Shown: in pieces, positions 34,120 through 41,966 of the stretch
How the letters are laid out: each line of letters opens with the position of its first letter
Numbering within the stretch: the first letter of the stretch is position 1
NCBI RefSeq assembly: GCF_008698235.1
Contig: NZ_PEBH01000007.1
Location: forward strand, 124,001 to 188,000
Length of the DNA: 64,000 bases
Direction: 5' to 3'
Origin: Bifidobacterium rousetti
GTDB lineage: Bacteria; Actinomycetota; Actinomycetes; Actinomycetales; Bifidobacteriaceae
Notes under the pieces: model-generated
Databases searched by the model: none
What the model saw: the letters and a program-made list of their open reading frames with translations, nothing else
What the model was told of the DNA's origin: nothing
Program-made: the position numbers and the translations under genes

Positions 34120-34385
34120 GATCGCGTTCTCCCTTTTGCGACCCCGGCAAACCGCGCCGGACGCGGGGAACGGCACCATGCCAGACCGCCCGGAGAAGGC
34201 GCCGCGGCGGCCCCTCGTCCAATCCGCTTAAATAAAAGCTTAAAAGGACGGGCGTGTCGCCTACGGCCGTATGGGCTTTCGCGGGGCCGGTCAGTCCCGC
34301 TGAAACCCCAACGGTTCCAAGTGCTGTACACTGGTCTCACAACATAAGAAAGCCCCTATCGAATGACCGGAATCCGATTCGTTTA

Positions 34386-34424
34386 ATTCGTGGGTTGTGG
34401 GTTCGAATCCCACGGGGGGCACCA
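34386..34424 (+). other. tRNA 3'-end fragment, probable right attachment site
   Basis: It reads ATTC, then 24 bases identical to the T-arm region of the tRNA-Lys (34390-34413), then GGGGGGC-A-CCA, a tRNA end with encoded CCA. There is no 5' half, so it is not a functional tRNA. Such remnants are left where an element integrates into the 3' end of a tRNA gene. The match with 5121-5144 is inverted. The rest of 34120-34646 holds its terminator and the zwf upstream region. Confidence 0.8.
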
Positions 34425-34427
34425 CGA

Positions 34428-34463
34428 AACCCTTGGAATCATTACGGTTCCAAGGGTTTTTCA
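34428..34463 (+). terminator. tRNA-type terminator after the attachment site
   Basis: 11-bp stem AACCCTTGGAA (34428-34438) with 34448-34458, followed by TTTTT. The stem is identical to that of the tRNA-Lys terminator at 5077-5106. Confidence 0.85.
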
Positions 34464-34646
34464 CTACCTGCTACCTGCCGTCCGAGACAACATGAGACAA
34501 CATGACCAAAAGTTGTCCGTAAAGACCTGAATTCGCTCTCAACACACGCGCCATAGATACAACTTATATCGGCGTGCGCGAAATCACGCGTCGTGGGCCG
34601 GTACGCCCTTGACGAAAGCCGTGCGCCGACGGCTACGATAAGAGGC

Positions 34647-36185
34647 ATGAGTGAAGAACCCACATGGATCAATCCGTTGCGCGATCCGCGCGACCTGCGA
34701 TTGCCCCGCATCGCCGGACCGTGCAGTCTGGTCATCTTCGGAGTCACGGGCGATCTGGCTCAGAAGAAGCTGCTGCCGGCCGTGTACGATCTCGCGAACC
34801 GCGGCCTGCTGCCGCCGAGCTTCGGTCTGACCGGCTTCGCGCGACGCGACTGGACGCAGGAGCATTTCATCGAATTCGTCAAGACCGCGGTCAAGGCCCG
34901 CTGCCGCACCCCGTTCAAAGAGTCGACATGGAAGAACCTCGCAGCCGGCATCCGCTTCGTGCAGGGCACGTTCGACGACCCGGAGGCGTTCGAACGCCTG
35001 AGCGCCACCGTGCAGGAGCTCGACCGCGACCGCGGCACGCGCGGCAACCACGCCTTCTACATGTCGGTGCCGCCGCGCGCGTTCCCGATCGTCGCCAAGC
35101 AGCTGGCCGCCTCCGGCCTGTCCCGCTCAAGCGAGGGCGCGTGGCGTCGCGTCATCATCGAGAAGCCGTTCGGCCATGACCTCGCCAGCGCCAAGGAGCT
35201 CGATCGCGTCGTCTCCGAGGTGTTCGAACCGAGCTCGGTGTTCCGCATCGACCACTACCTCGGCAAGGAGACCGTGCAGAACCTGCTCGCGCTGCGATTC
35301 GCCAACTCGATGTACGAGCCGATCTGGAACGCGAACTACGTCGATCACGTCCAGATCACGATGGCCGAGGACATCGGCATCGGCGGCCGCGCCGGCTATT
35401 ACGACGGCATCGGCGCCGCGCGCGACGTCATCCAGAACCACCTGCTGCAGCTCATGGCCCTGACCGCGATGGAGGAGCCGGTGAGCTTCACCGCCAAGGA
35501 CCTCACGGCCGAGAAGACCAAGGTGCTCTCCGCCGTGCGCCTGCCGCACGACCTCGCCGCCAATACGGCGCGCGGCCAGTACGCGAAGGGCTGGCAGGGC
35601 TCGCACGAAGTCGTCGGCTACCTCGAGGAGAAGGGCATCGATCCGAAGTCGACCACCGAGACGTACGCCGCGATCCGGCTCGACATCGACACGCGTCGCT
35701 GGGCCGGCGTGCCGTTCTATCTGCGCTGCGGCAAGCGCCTCGGCAAGCGCGTCACCGAGATCGCCGTCGTGTTCAAGCGCGCGCCGCACCTGCCGTTCGA
35801 ACAGACCGCCGTGCGCGAGCTCGGCAAGAACGCGATCGTCATCCGCGTCCAGCCGGACGAAGGTGTGACGATGCGATTCGGCGCGAAGGTCCCCGGCGGC
35901 ACCACGATGGAGGTCCGCGACGTCAACATGGACTTCAGCTACGGCCGTTCCTTCACCGAGAACTCCCCCGAAGCCTACGAACGACTGATCCTCGACGTGC
36001 TGCTCGGCGATCCGCCGCTGTTCCCGACCACCGAAGAGGTGAACCTCAGCTGGGAGATCCTCGATCCGATTGAAGACTTCTGGTCCACGCTCGGCCAGCC
36101 GCAGCCCTACCGTGCGGGCACGTGGGGCCCGGCCGAGGCCGACGAGATGCTGGCGCGCGAAGGCCGCCACTGGAGGATGCCATGA
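34647..36185 (+). CDS. zwf: Glucose-6-phosphate 1-dehydrogenase
   Basis: 512 residues. Oxidises glucose 6-phosphate to 6-phosphogluconolactone with NADP, the first step of the oxidative pentose phosphate branch. NADP-binding FGVTGDLAQKKL is at about 31-42, the catalytic RIDHYLGKE at about 199-207. Length normal. The ATG at 34647 follows AAGAGG; TACGAT, a possible -10 box, ends 7 bases before the ATG, so a leaderless transcript is possible. It is the first chromosomal gene after the island and overlaps opcA (ATGA), forming a classical zwf-opcA-pgl unit of Actinobacteria. Confidence 0.96.
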   Translation: MSEEPTWINPLRDPRDLRLPRIAGPCSLVIFGVTGDLAQKKLLPAVYDLANRGLLPPSFGLTGFARRDWTQEHFIEFVKTAVKARCRTPFKESTWKNLAAGIRFVQGTFDDPEAFERLSATVQELDRDRGTRGNHAFYMSVPPRAFPIVAKQLAASGLSRSSEGAWRRVIIEKPFGHDLASAKELDRVVSEVFEPSSVFRIDHYLGKETVQNLLALRFANSMYEPIWNANYVDHVQITMAEDIGIGGRAGYYDGIGAARDVIQNHLLQLMALTAMEEPVSFTAKDLTAEKTKVLSAVRLPHDLAANTARGQYAKGWQGSHEVVGYLEEKGIDPKSTTETYAAIRLDIDTRRWAGVPFYLRCGKRLGKRVTEIAVVFKRAPHLPFEQTAVRELGKNAIVIRVQPDEGVTMRFGAKVPGGTTMEVRDVNMDFSYGRSFTENSPEAYERLILDVLLGDPPLFPTTEEVNLSWEILDPIEDFWSTLGQPQPYRAGTWGPAEADEMLAREGRHWRMP

Positions 36186-37213
36186 TCATCGATATGCCGA
36201 ACACGCGTACGCGCGAAATCGCCCACAAGATCGAACAGCTGCACGAGGAGCGCGGCGAGTCGGCGACGGGCCGCGTGCTGACACTGCTCATCGCCACCGA
36301 CGACGCCGATCTGGAGCACGCGCTGGCCATCGCGAACGCGGCCAGCCGCGAGCACCCGTGCCGTGTGATCGCGATCGTGCCGGATACGTCGCGCCGCGAT
36401 CAGGAAGGCGTCGCCTCTGCTGGCGACGGCGCTGGGGACGGCGGCGACGGCGAAGTCAAGGCGATGGAGAAGACCGACAACCCGGCGGTCGACCTGACCG
36501 ACGGCCCCGCGGGATCGAACCTCGACGCGCAGGTGCGCTTCGGCGCGGACGCCGGCGCGGGCGAGATCATCATCCTGCGTCCCCGCAACGGACTCATCAA
36601 CCATCCGGACACGCTCGTCATCCCGCTGCTCGTGCCGGACGTGCCGGTCGTCGCGTGGTGGCCGACCACTCCCCCGTCGAACCCGTCGAAGGACCTCATG
36701 GGCGCGATGGCCCGCAGCCGTCTCACCGACGCGATGCACTCAAGCAACCCGGAAGCGACGATCGAACGCCTGCGCCGCAACTGGACGCCGGAGGACGTGG
36801 ACCTGTCGTGGACGCGTCTGACCGTCTGGCGCGCGATGCTCGCCTCGATGCTCGACCAGCCGCCGCACCTGCCGATCACCGCCGTGAAGGTGAGCGGTCC
36901 GAAGGAGTTCCTCCCGATGGACCTGCTGTGCGCGTGGTTGCGTCTCAAGCTCGGCGTGCCGGTCGATGTGGAATACGTCGACGACGCCGAAGCGGTGACC
37001 GGCGTGTACCTGACGCGCGCCGACGGCGTGGTCTCGCTCGAACGCCCGTATGAGGATCAGGCGCTGATCTCGATGCCCGGCCAGACGCCGCAGCCGATCT
37101 CGGTGCCGGTGCGCACGATCGAGGACTGCCTGACCGAGGAGCTGCGTCGCATCGACCCGGACGAGATCTACGCCGAGGTCATCAACGAGGGCTGGGACCT
37201 GATCCGGCACTGA
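36182..37213 (+). CDS. opcA: OpcA, glucose-6-phosphate dehydrogenase assembly protein
   Basis: 343 residues. The ATG overlaps the zwf stop. OpcA is needed for full activity of actinobacterial glucose-6-phosphate dehydrogenase. The sequence has the family pattern: start MPNTRTREIAHKIEQLHEERGE, VPVVAWWPTTPPSNPS in the middle, and a C-terminal domain ending in LDPDEIYAE-like residues (RIDPDEIYAEV). An Ala/Asp/Gly-rich insertion at about residues 75-105 is probably a flexible loop. Confidence 0.93.
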   Translation: MIIDMPNTRTREIAHKIEQLHEERGESATGRVLTLLIATDDADLEHALAIANAASREHPCRVIAIVPDTSRRDQEGVASAGDGAGDGGDGEVKAMEKTDNPAVDLTDGPAGSNLDAQVRFGADAGAGEIIILRPRNGLINHPDTLVIPLLVPDVPVVAWWPTTPPSNPSKDLMGAMARSRLTDAMHSSNPEATIERLRRNWTPEDVDLSWTRLTVWRAMLASMLDQPPHLPITAVKVSGPKEFLPMDLLCAWLRLKLGVPVDVEYVDDAEAVTGVYLTRADGVVSLERPYEDQALISMPGQTPQPISVPVRTIEDCLTEELRRIDPDEIYAEVINEGWDLIRH

Positions 37214-37282
37214 GCCGGCATTGGCCCAGAATCAAGCGGAACCAAGCGAAACCACAGAAGCGGAACCACAAAGGAGTTGAAC

Positions 37283-38143
37283 ATGGCACACCGCACACTC
37301 ATCGTCTACCCGAACAAGGATCTCATGATCCAGGCCGGCGCGCAGCGTTTCACGCTCGCGCTGCTGGAGCTGCTCGCCGAGCGGCTGCCCGACGGCAGCC
37401 ACCGCGAGCACGTCGACGTCGCGTTGTCCGGTGGTTCCGCCGCCCAGCCGCTCGGACTGGTCCTCGACGATCCGCTGGCGGCGTCCATCGACTTGTCGCG
37501 CGTCCACTTCTGGTGGAGCGACGAGCGGTTCGTGCCGGCCGATTCCGCCGATCGCAACGCGCTCGAGGCCCGTCGACTGCTGCTCGACCGACTGGTCGCC
37601 GACGGCAGGCTGCCGGAATCGAACATCCACGAGATGGCCCCGGACGTGCGTCCGGCGGACGAAATCGCGAAGGTCACGGCCGACGCGGCGTCCGCCGACG
37701 AGTTCGTGCGTTCGGCCGCGGACGCCGAGAACGACGCGCTGCTCGATGCCGCCGCGCGCGCATACGAGGACGAGCTGACGCACGAACTGGGTCCCGAGCC
37801 GGTCATCGACCTGATGATCCTCGGCATGGGGCCGGACGGGCACTACGCCTCGCTGTTCCCGAAGTCGTCCGGACATTCTGAGGTGCTGGTCGGCGACCGC
37901 CTCGCCGTGGGCGTGAGCCACTCGCCGAAGATGCCGCCGCTGCGCGTCTCGCTGTCGGCGCCGCTGATCGCGCGTTCCCGTCGCACTTGGTTCTTCGCGG
38001 CCGGCGCCGGCAAGGCCGAATCGCTCGCGCATGTGTTCGCGGGCGCCGAAGCCGGCGGTGACCCGGAGTACCCGTCGTCGTTCGCCGGCGGCACGGACGA
38101 GTTCGTCTGGTTCTCCACCGAGGAGACCGTCGTCAAGCTGTGA
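37283..38143 (+). CDS. pgl: 6-phosphogluconolactonase
   Basis: 286 residues; AAGGAG stands 6 bases before the ATG at 37283. Hydrolyses 6-phosphogluconolactone. Family motifs: VALSGGSAAQPL (~48), HFWWSDERFVP (~74), LGMGPDGHYASLFP (~182), then a C-terminal PPLRVSLSAPLIARSR. An Ala/Asp-rich acidic loop at about 130-160 is longer than in typical pgl proteins. Third gene of the unit, 69 bases after opcA, and followed by a strong terminator. Confidence 0.94.
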   Translation: MAHRTLIVYPNKDLMIQAGAQRFTLALLELLAERLPDGSHREHVDVALSGGSAAQPLGLVLDDPLAASIDLSRVHFWWSDERFVPADSADRNALEARRLLLDRLVADGRLPESNIHEMAPDVRPADEIAKVTADAASADEFVRSAADAENDALLDAAARAYEDELTHELGPEPVIDLMILGMGPDGHYASLFPKSSGHSEVLVGDRLAVGVSHSPKMPPLRVSLSAPLIARSRRTWFFAAGAGKAESLAHVFAGAEAGGDPEYPSSFAGGTDEFVWFSTEETVVKL

Positions 38144-38154
38144 CGACTTGGCAT

Positions 38155-38195
38155 CACGGGGCTACGGAGTGCAACCGCTCCGCAGCCCCGTGTTT
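38155..38195 (+). terminator. Terminator after pgl
   Basis: 15-bp stem with one mismatch (38155-38169 with 38178-38192), ending in TGTTTT. It lies 11 bases after the pgl stop. Confidence 0.85.
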
Positions 38196-38258
38196 TGGCG
38201 TTTCCCAATATCCGGCGTCTTCGAACGGGGTGAAACGGAACCTTATCCGTTGCCTGAT

Positions 38259-38352
38259 TGCCGTTCAGAGAAGAAATCGCGAGATTCGCGTTGAGCGGCA
38301 GAGGATGGTGCCGTTCAGCGCGATTTTCCTGGATTATTGCGTTGAACGGCAC
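38259..38352. repeat. 94-bp repeat unit, copy A
   Basis: It contains four copies, in alternating orientation, of a TGCCGTTCARCGC-type half-site. It is directly repeated at 38466-38559. Neither copy encodes a protein I can support. Confidence 0.75.
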
Positions 38353-38383
38353 TTGCGTCAGCGATGTTGAGTACACGCCAAAA

Positions 38384-38398
38384 TTGGCAGATTGTCAA
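38384..38398. promoter_or_regulatory. Palindromic motif shared with 45498-45512
   Basis: TTGGCAGATTGTCAA, differing at two bases from TTGACAGATCGTCAA at 45498. It lies between the two 94-bp repeats. Confidence 0.35.
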
Positions 38399-38465
38399 AA
38401 TGGCTGTTTTCCAAGGATGTTGGGCATAGAGAATCCCGACCGAATACAGCCATTGGGGATTTGAC

Positions 38466-38559
38466 TGCCGCTCAGCGGAGAAATCATTGAAAATCGCGTT
38501 GAGCGGCAAAGAATGGTGCCGTTCAACGCGATTATTGATGATTCTTGCGTTGAGCGGCA
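38466..38559. repeat. 94-bp repeat unit, copy B
   Basis: Same length and arrangement as copy A, with base changes that mostly keep the half-sites pairing. The 750-bp stretch 38144-38894 holds no gene: besides these it has the terminator above, a 19-bp hairpin and a REP-like element. Confidence 0.75.
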
Positions 38560-38565
38560 GGGTTT

Positions 38566-38610
38566 CCTGAATGTGTTGCGCTGACCACGACTCAGCGCAA
38601 CACATTCAGG
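38566..38610. terminator. Perfect 19-bp hairpin
   Basis: Arms 38566-38584 and 38592-38610 pair without mismatch around a 7-base loop. No gene ends here, so it is either a terminator of a non-coding transcript over the repeats, or part of a mobile repeat. Confidence 0.6.
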
Positions 38611-38651
38611 AGCTTCTTTGGGGCACATTTCATGTCAGAGATTCATCGTCA

Positions 38652-38706
38652 CATTGACTACCCCTCAGGCCGCTTCGCGGCCAGCTCCCCTGGCAAGGGG
38701 AGCCGA
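38652..38706. repeat. REP-like palindromic element
   Basis: CCCCTCAG, a GC-rich hairpin (GCCGCTTCGCGGC), then CAGCTCCCCT/AGGGGAGCC. The same architecture including the flank ATTGACTA occurs inverted at 56517-56574, and a variant occurs at 53141-53196 and 50551-50701. Confidence 0.75.
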
Positions 38707-38894
38707 GAACGCTGGTGACGAAGCCCTGATCAGGGAGGCTACTCCTCGATTTCGGGCTTGCCGGTTCGCCTTCGGCCCCAGCAATTACGAACTCGCCTTA
38801 CGGCGAGACTCAGCGCTGGCTCGACGGTAAACCGCCTCGCTCCGAAGAAGGCCGGGGAGCCCACCGGGCTCCCCTAAGCCTGAGATCGAAGAGC

Positions 38895-40349
38895 TCACTC
38901 CTCGATCTCAGGCTTGCCTTCTTCGGCCCAGAGCGTGTGGAAGACGCCGGGCTTGTCGACGCGGCCGTAGGTGTGGGCGCCGAAGAGGTCGCGCTGGGAC
39001 TGGGTCAGGGCGGTGGGCAGGCGCTTGGAGCGCAGGCCGTCGTAGTAGGCCAGGGAGCTCGAGAACACCGGGGTCGGGATGCCGGCCTCGATCGCCTTGA
39101 CGATCACGCGGCGCCACGCATCCTGCGATTCGCCGATGATCTTCTCGAAGTACGGGTCGAACAGCAGCGAGGCCGGCGGGTTGTCGCCCTTGAACGCCTC
39201 GGTGATGCGGTCGAGCAGGAACTGCGCGCGGATGATGCAGCCGCCACGCCAAATGCGCGCCACCTCGGACAGGTTGATGTCCCAGCCGTAGGTCTTCGCG
39301 CCGTCCTGAATCTCGTTAAGGCCCTGGGCATAGGCGACGACCTTGGACGCGAACAGCGCACGGCGCACATCCTCGATGAACGCGGCCTTATCCTCGCCGT
39401 CCAGATCGATCGTCTTGTTCGGACCGGCCAGACCCTCCTGCTGGGCGGCCTCGCGCAGCTCGCCGTGGCTCGACAGGGCGCGGGCGAACACGGCCTCGCC
39501 GATCGAGGCGACCGGGGAGCCGAACTCAAGACCGGTCTGCACGGTCCACGTACCGGTGCCCTTCATGCCGGCGTGGTCGACGACCACGTCCACGAACGGC
39601 TTGCCGGTGGCGGCGTCCTTGTGATGCAGCACCTCGGCGGTGATCTCGATCAGGTAGGAGTCGAGATCGCCCTTGTTCCACTCGTCGAACACGTCGGCGA
39701 TCTCCTCGGCGTCCATGCCGAGGCCGCGACGCAGGATGTCATACGCCTCACCGATGACCTGCATGTCCGCGTACTCGATGCCGTTGTGCACCATCTTGAC
39801 GAAGTGGCCAGCGCCGTCGGTACCGATGTGCGTCACGCACGGCTCGCCGTTGACCTTCGCCGCGATCGACTCGAGGATCGGCCCCAGGGTCTTCCACGAT
39901 TCCGCGGTGCCGCCGGGCATCAGGGACGGGCCGTTGAGCGCGCCCTCCTCACCGCCGGACACGCCGCAGCCCACGAAGTGGAAGCCCTTCGCGCGCACAG
40001 CCTTCTCACGCTTGATCGTGTCCTTGAAGAACGAGTTGCCGCCGTCGACGATGATGTCGCCCGGCTCGAAGACCTCCTCGAGCTGCTCGATCACCGCGTC
40101 GGTCGGCGCGCCGGCCTTGACCATGATGATCGCGGTGCGCGGGCGCTTCAGGGACGCCGCGAACTCCTCGAGCGTCTTCGCCGGCACGAACGCGCCCTCG
40201 GAGCCGTGCTCCTCCATCAGCTTCTCGGTACGCGAGTAGTGGCGGTTGAACAGGGCCACCGTGTTGCCGTGGTGCGCCAGGTTGCGCGCCAGGTTGGAGC
40301 CCATCGCGGCCAGTCCGATCACACCGATATTCGCCGTAGCTTCGGCCAT
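38895..40349 (-). CDS. gnd: 6-phosphogluconate dehydrogenase, decarboxylating
   Basis: 484 residues. Converts 6-phosphogluconate to ribulose 5-phosphate with NADP. The Rossmann motif IGVIGLAAMGSNLARN starts at about residue 8, the NADP-selecting NRHYSRTEKL follows at about 35, and substrate-binding GCGVSGGEEGAL is at about 128-139. The catalytic Lys is in GAGHFVKMVHNGIEYADMQ near 185. Length typical of the long bacterial form. It is monocistronic, convergent with the zwf operon across the repeat region. Confidence 0.96.
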   Translation of the reverse strand: MAEATANIGVIGLAAMGSNLARNLAHHGNTVALFNRHYSRTEKLMEEHGSEGAFVPAKTLEEFAASLKRPRTAIIMVKAGAPTDAVIEQLEEVFEPGDIIVDGGNSFFKDTIKREKAVRAKGFHFVGCGVSGGEEGALNGPSLMPGGTAESWKTLGPILESIAAKVNGEPCVTHIGTDGAGHFVKMVHNGIEYADMQVIGEAYDILRRGLGMDAEEIADVFDEWNKGDLDSYLIEITAEVLHHKDAATGKPFVDVVVDHAGMKGTGTWTVQTGLEFGSPVASIGEAVFARALSSHGELREAAQQEGLAGPNKTIDLDGEDKAAFIEDVRRALFASKVVAYAQGLNEIQDGAKTYGWDINLSEVARIWRGGCIIRAQFLLDRITEAFKGDNPPASLLFDPYFEKIIGESQDAWRRVIVKAIEAGIPTPVFSSSLAYYDGLRSKRLPTALTQSQRDLFGAHTYGRVDKPGVFHTLWAEEGKPEIEE

Positions 40350-40649
40350 TGCCTTGCCTTTCAGTCGAATGAACAGAAATTCCTTACAGGCCCGAGTCTA
40401 TCGCCGCGTGCGGCCCGAAGCGAGACCGGTCTCGCGCATGGCTGATTACAGGCTGACTACGGGCGGGCGATCCGCGCCGATCCGACGATCCGGGCCACGG
40501 AACGTCACGGTGAGTGGTTGAATGGTGATTCAATGGTGCGTATGCGACGGCGCGGACCGCGGGCCTGCGTCGGACCGCGTCGGATCTCATCGGCCGGCCC
40601 CACGGAACCGATCACGCCGACAACGCGAAAGCCAAGCAAAGGAGTATCG

Positions 40650-41840
40650 ATGATCAACGAACAGTACAAGGCGATGCTGGGCGGCAAATCCGTCATCCGC
40701 ACCCTCAGCGAGTACGCGACGGCGCGCGGCAAGGAAATCGGCTACGAGAACGTGTTCGACTACTCCCTCGGCAATCCGAGCGTGCCGGCGCCGGCCGACT
40801 TCGCGCGCACGATGGTCGACCTGTACGAGCACGGCGATCCGGTCGCGATCCACGGCTACTCGCCGTCGCTGGGCATCCCGAGCGTGAAGGACGCGATCGC
40901 CGAATCGCTCAATCGCCGATTCGACATGGACTACACCGGCAACCACATCTTCCCGACCACGGGCGCGGCGGGCGCCCTCGCGCACGCGATGCGCGCCGTC
41001 ACCAAGCCGGGCGACGAGATCATCACGTTCGCGCCGTACTTCCCCGAATACCAGCCGTACGTGGAGGGCACGGGCGCGCACCTGACCGTGATCCCGGCCG
41101 ACACCGAGAACTTCCAGATCAACTTCGAGGCGTTCGAGGCGGCGCTCAACCCGAACGTGCAGGCGATCCTCATCAACACGCCGAACAACCCGTCGGGCGC
41201 CGTGTACTCGGCGGCGACGCTCGAGAAGCTCGCGGGGCTGCTGCGCGCGAAGCAGGAGGAGTACGGCCACGACATCTTCCTGATCAGCGACGAACCGTAC
41301 CGCGAGATCGTGTTCGACGGCGCCACGCAACCGTACCCGGCGAAGTACTACGACAATACGCTCACCTGCTACTCGTGGTCGAAGTCGCTGTCCCTGCCGG
41401 GCGAGCGCATCGGCTACGTGGCGGTCAACCCGCGTGCCACGGACGCGGAGCTGCTCGTGCCGATGATGGGCCAGATCTCGCGCGGCACCGGCCACAACTG
41501 CCCGCCGAGCTCGATCCAGCTAGGCGTCGCGAAGGTGCTCGACGAGACCTCGGATCTCGGCGTGTACGAGACGAACATGAACCTGCTGTACGATGCGCTG
41601 ACCTCGATCGGCTTCGACGTGGTGCGCCCCGGCGGCACGTTCTACATCTTCCCGAAGGCGCTCGAGGAGGACGCGACGGCGTTCTGCATGAAGGCCAAGG
41701 AGTACGATCTGATCCTCGTGCCGTCGGAGAGCTTCGGCGTGCCGGGCTACTTCCGCATGGCGTACTGCATCGACACGGAGAAGGTCAAGCGGTCGATCCC
41801 GGCGCTCGAGCGGTTCGCCAAGGAACAGTACGGACTCTGA
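40650..41840 (+). CDS. PLP-dependent aminotransferase class I/II
   Basis: 396 residues from the ATG at 40650, which follows AAAGGAG; upstream in-frame codons are rejected. Fold-type I aminotransferase of aspartate/aromatic type. Visible are SLGNPSVPAP (~35), the NTPNNPSG motif (~172), the SDEPYRE motif (~212), the PLP Lys in SWSKSLSLPGERIGY (~244), and the C-terminal substrate Arg in GYFRMAY (~370). The substrate cannot be assigned exactly; annotation as pyridoxal phosphate-dependent aminotransferase is safest. It is divergent from gnd. Confidence 0.9.
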   Translation: MINEQYKAMLGGKSVIRTLSEYATARGKEIGYENVFDYSLGNPSVPAPADFARTMVDLYEHGDPVAIHGYSPSLGIPSVKDAIAESLNRRFDMDYTGNHIFPTTGAAGALAHAMRAVTKPGDEIITFAPYFPEYQPYVEGTGAHLTVIPADTENFQINFEAFEAALNPNVQAILINTPNNPSGAVYSAATLEKLAGLLRAKQEEYGHDIFLISDEPYREIVFDGATQPYPAKYYDNTLTCYSWSKSLSLPGERIGYVAVNPRATDAELLVPMMGQISRGTGHNCPPSSIQLGVAKVLDETSDLGVYETNMNLLYDALTSIGFDVVRPGGTFYIFPKALEEDATAFCMKAKEYDLILVPSESFGVPGYFRMAYCIDTEKVKRSIPALERFAKEQYGL

Positions 41841-41866
41841 TCGCTCTTTGTTTTCAGGCAGACCGT

Positions 41867-41947
41867 GGGGGACGGATTTTGCTGTACGCGACCGTAGGCT
41901 TGGCCGAACGGCCTTGAGTGTGTCGCGTACAGCAAAATCCGTCCCCC
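41867..41947. terminator. Perfect 26-bp inverted repeat, bidirectional terminator candidate
   Basis: Arms 41867-41892 and 41922-41947 are exact reverse complements. The 29-base centre also contains a small hairpin (TTGGCCGAACGGCC). It lies between the convergent aminotransferase and CmpB-like genes. Arms are longer than needed for a terminator. Confidence 0.7.
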
Positions 41948-41966
41948 GCCCCGTTACAAATCACAG

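Larger units (their letters stand above)
1..34424. mobile_element. Integrative conjugative element or composite island (left end outside window)
   Basis: The segment carries a near-complete conjugation set: VirB4-type ATPase, CHAP hydrolase, VirD4-type coupling protein, relaxase, MobC and SSB-like protein. It also has two tyrosine recombinase genes next to a tRNA 3'-end fragment at its right edge. Base composition is lower in GC than the zwf region that follows. Cargo includes glycosyltransferases, ABC transporters, a two-component system and a toxin-antitoxin pair. The left end is beyond base 1. An inverted tRNA-Lys inside the element suggests rearrangement or accretion of more than one element. 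Confidence 0.8.

Noticed and set aside
34386..34424. Complete second tRNA
   Set aside because: Only the T-arm and acceptor 3' side are present; upstream sequence does not supply a D-arm or matching 5' acceptor strand.
38259..38559. CRISPR array from repeated units
   Set aside because: Only two 94-bp units, each internally palindromic, separated by a gap longer than a spacer; no cas genes in the window.
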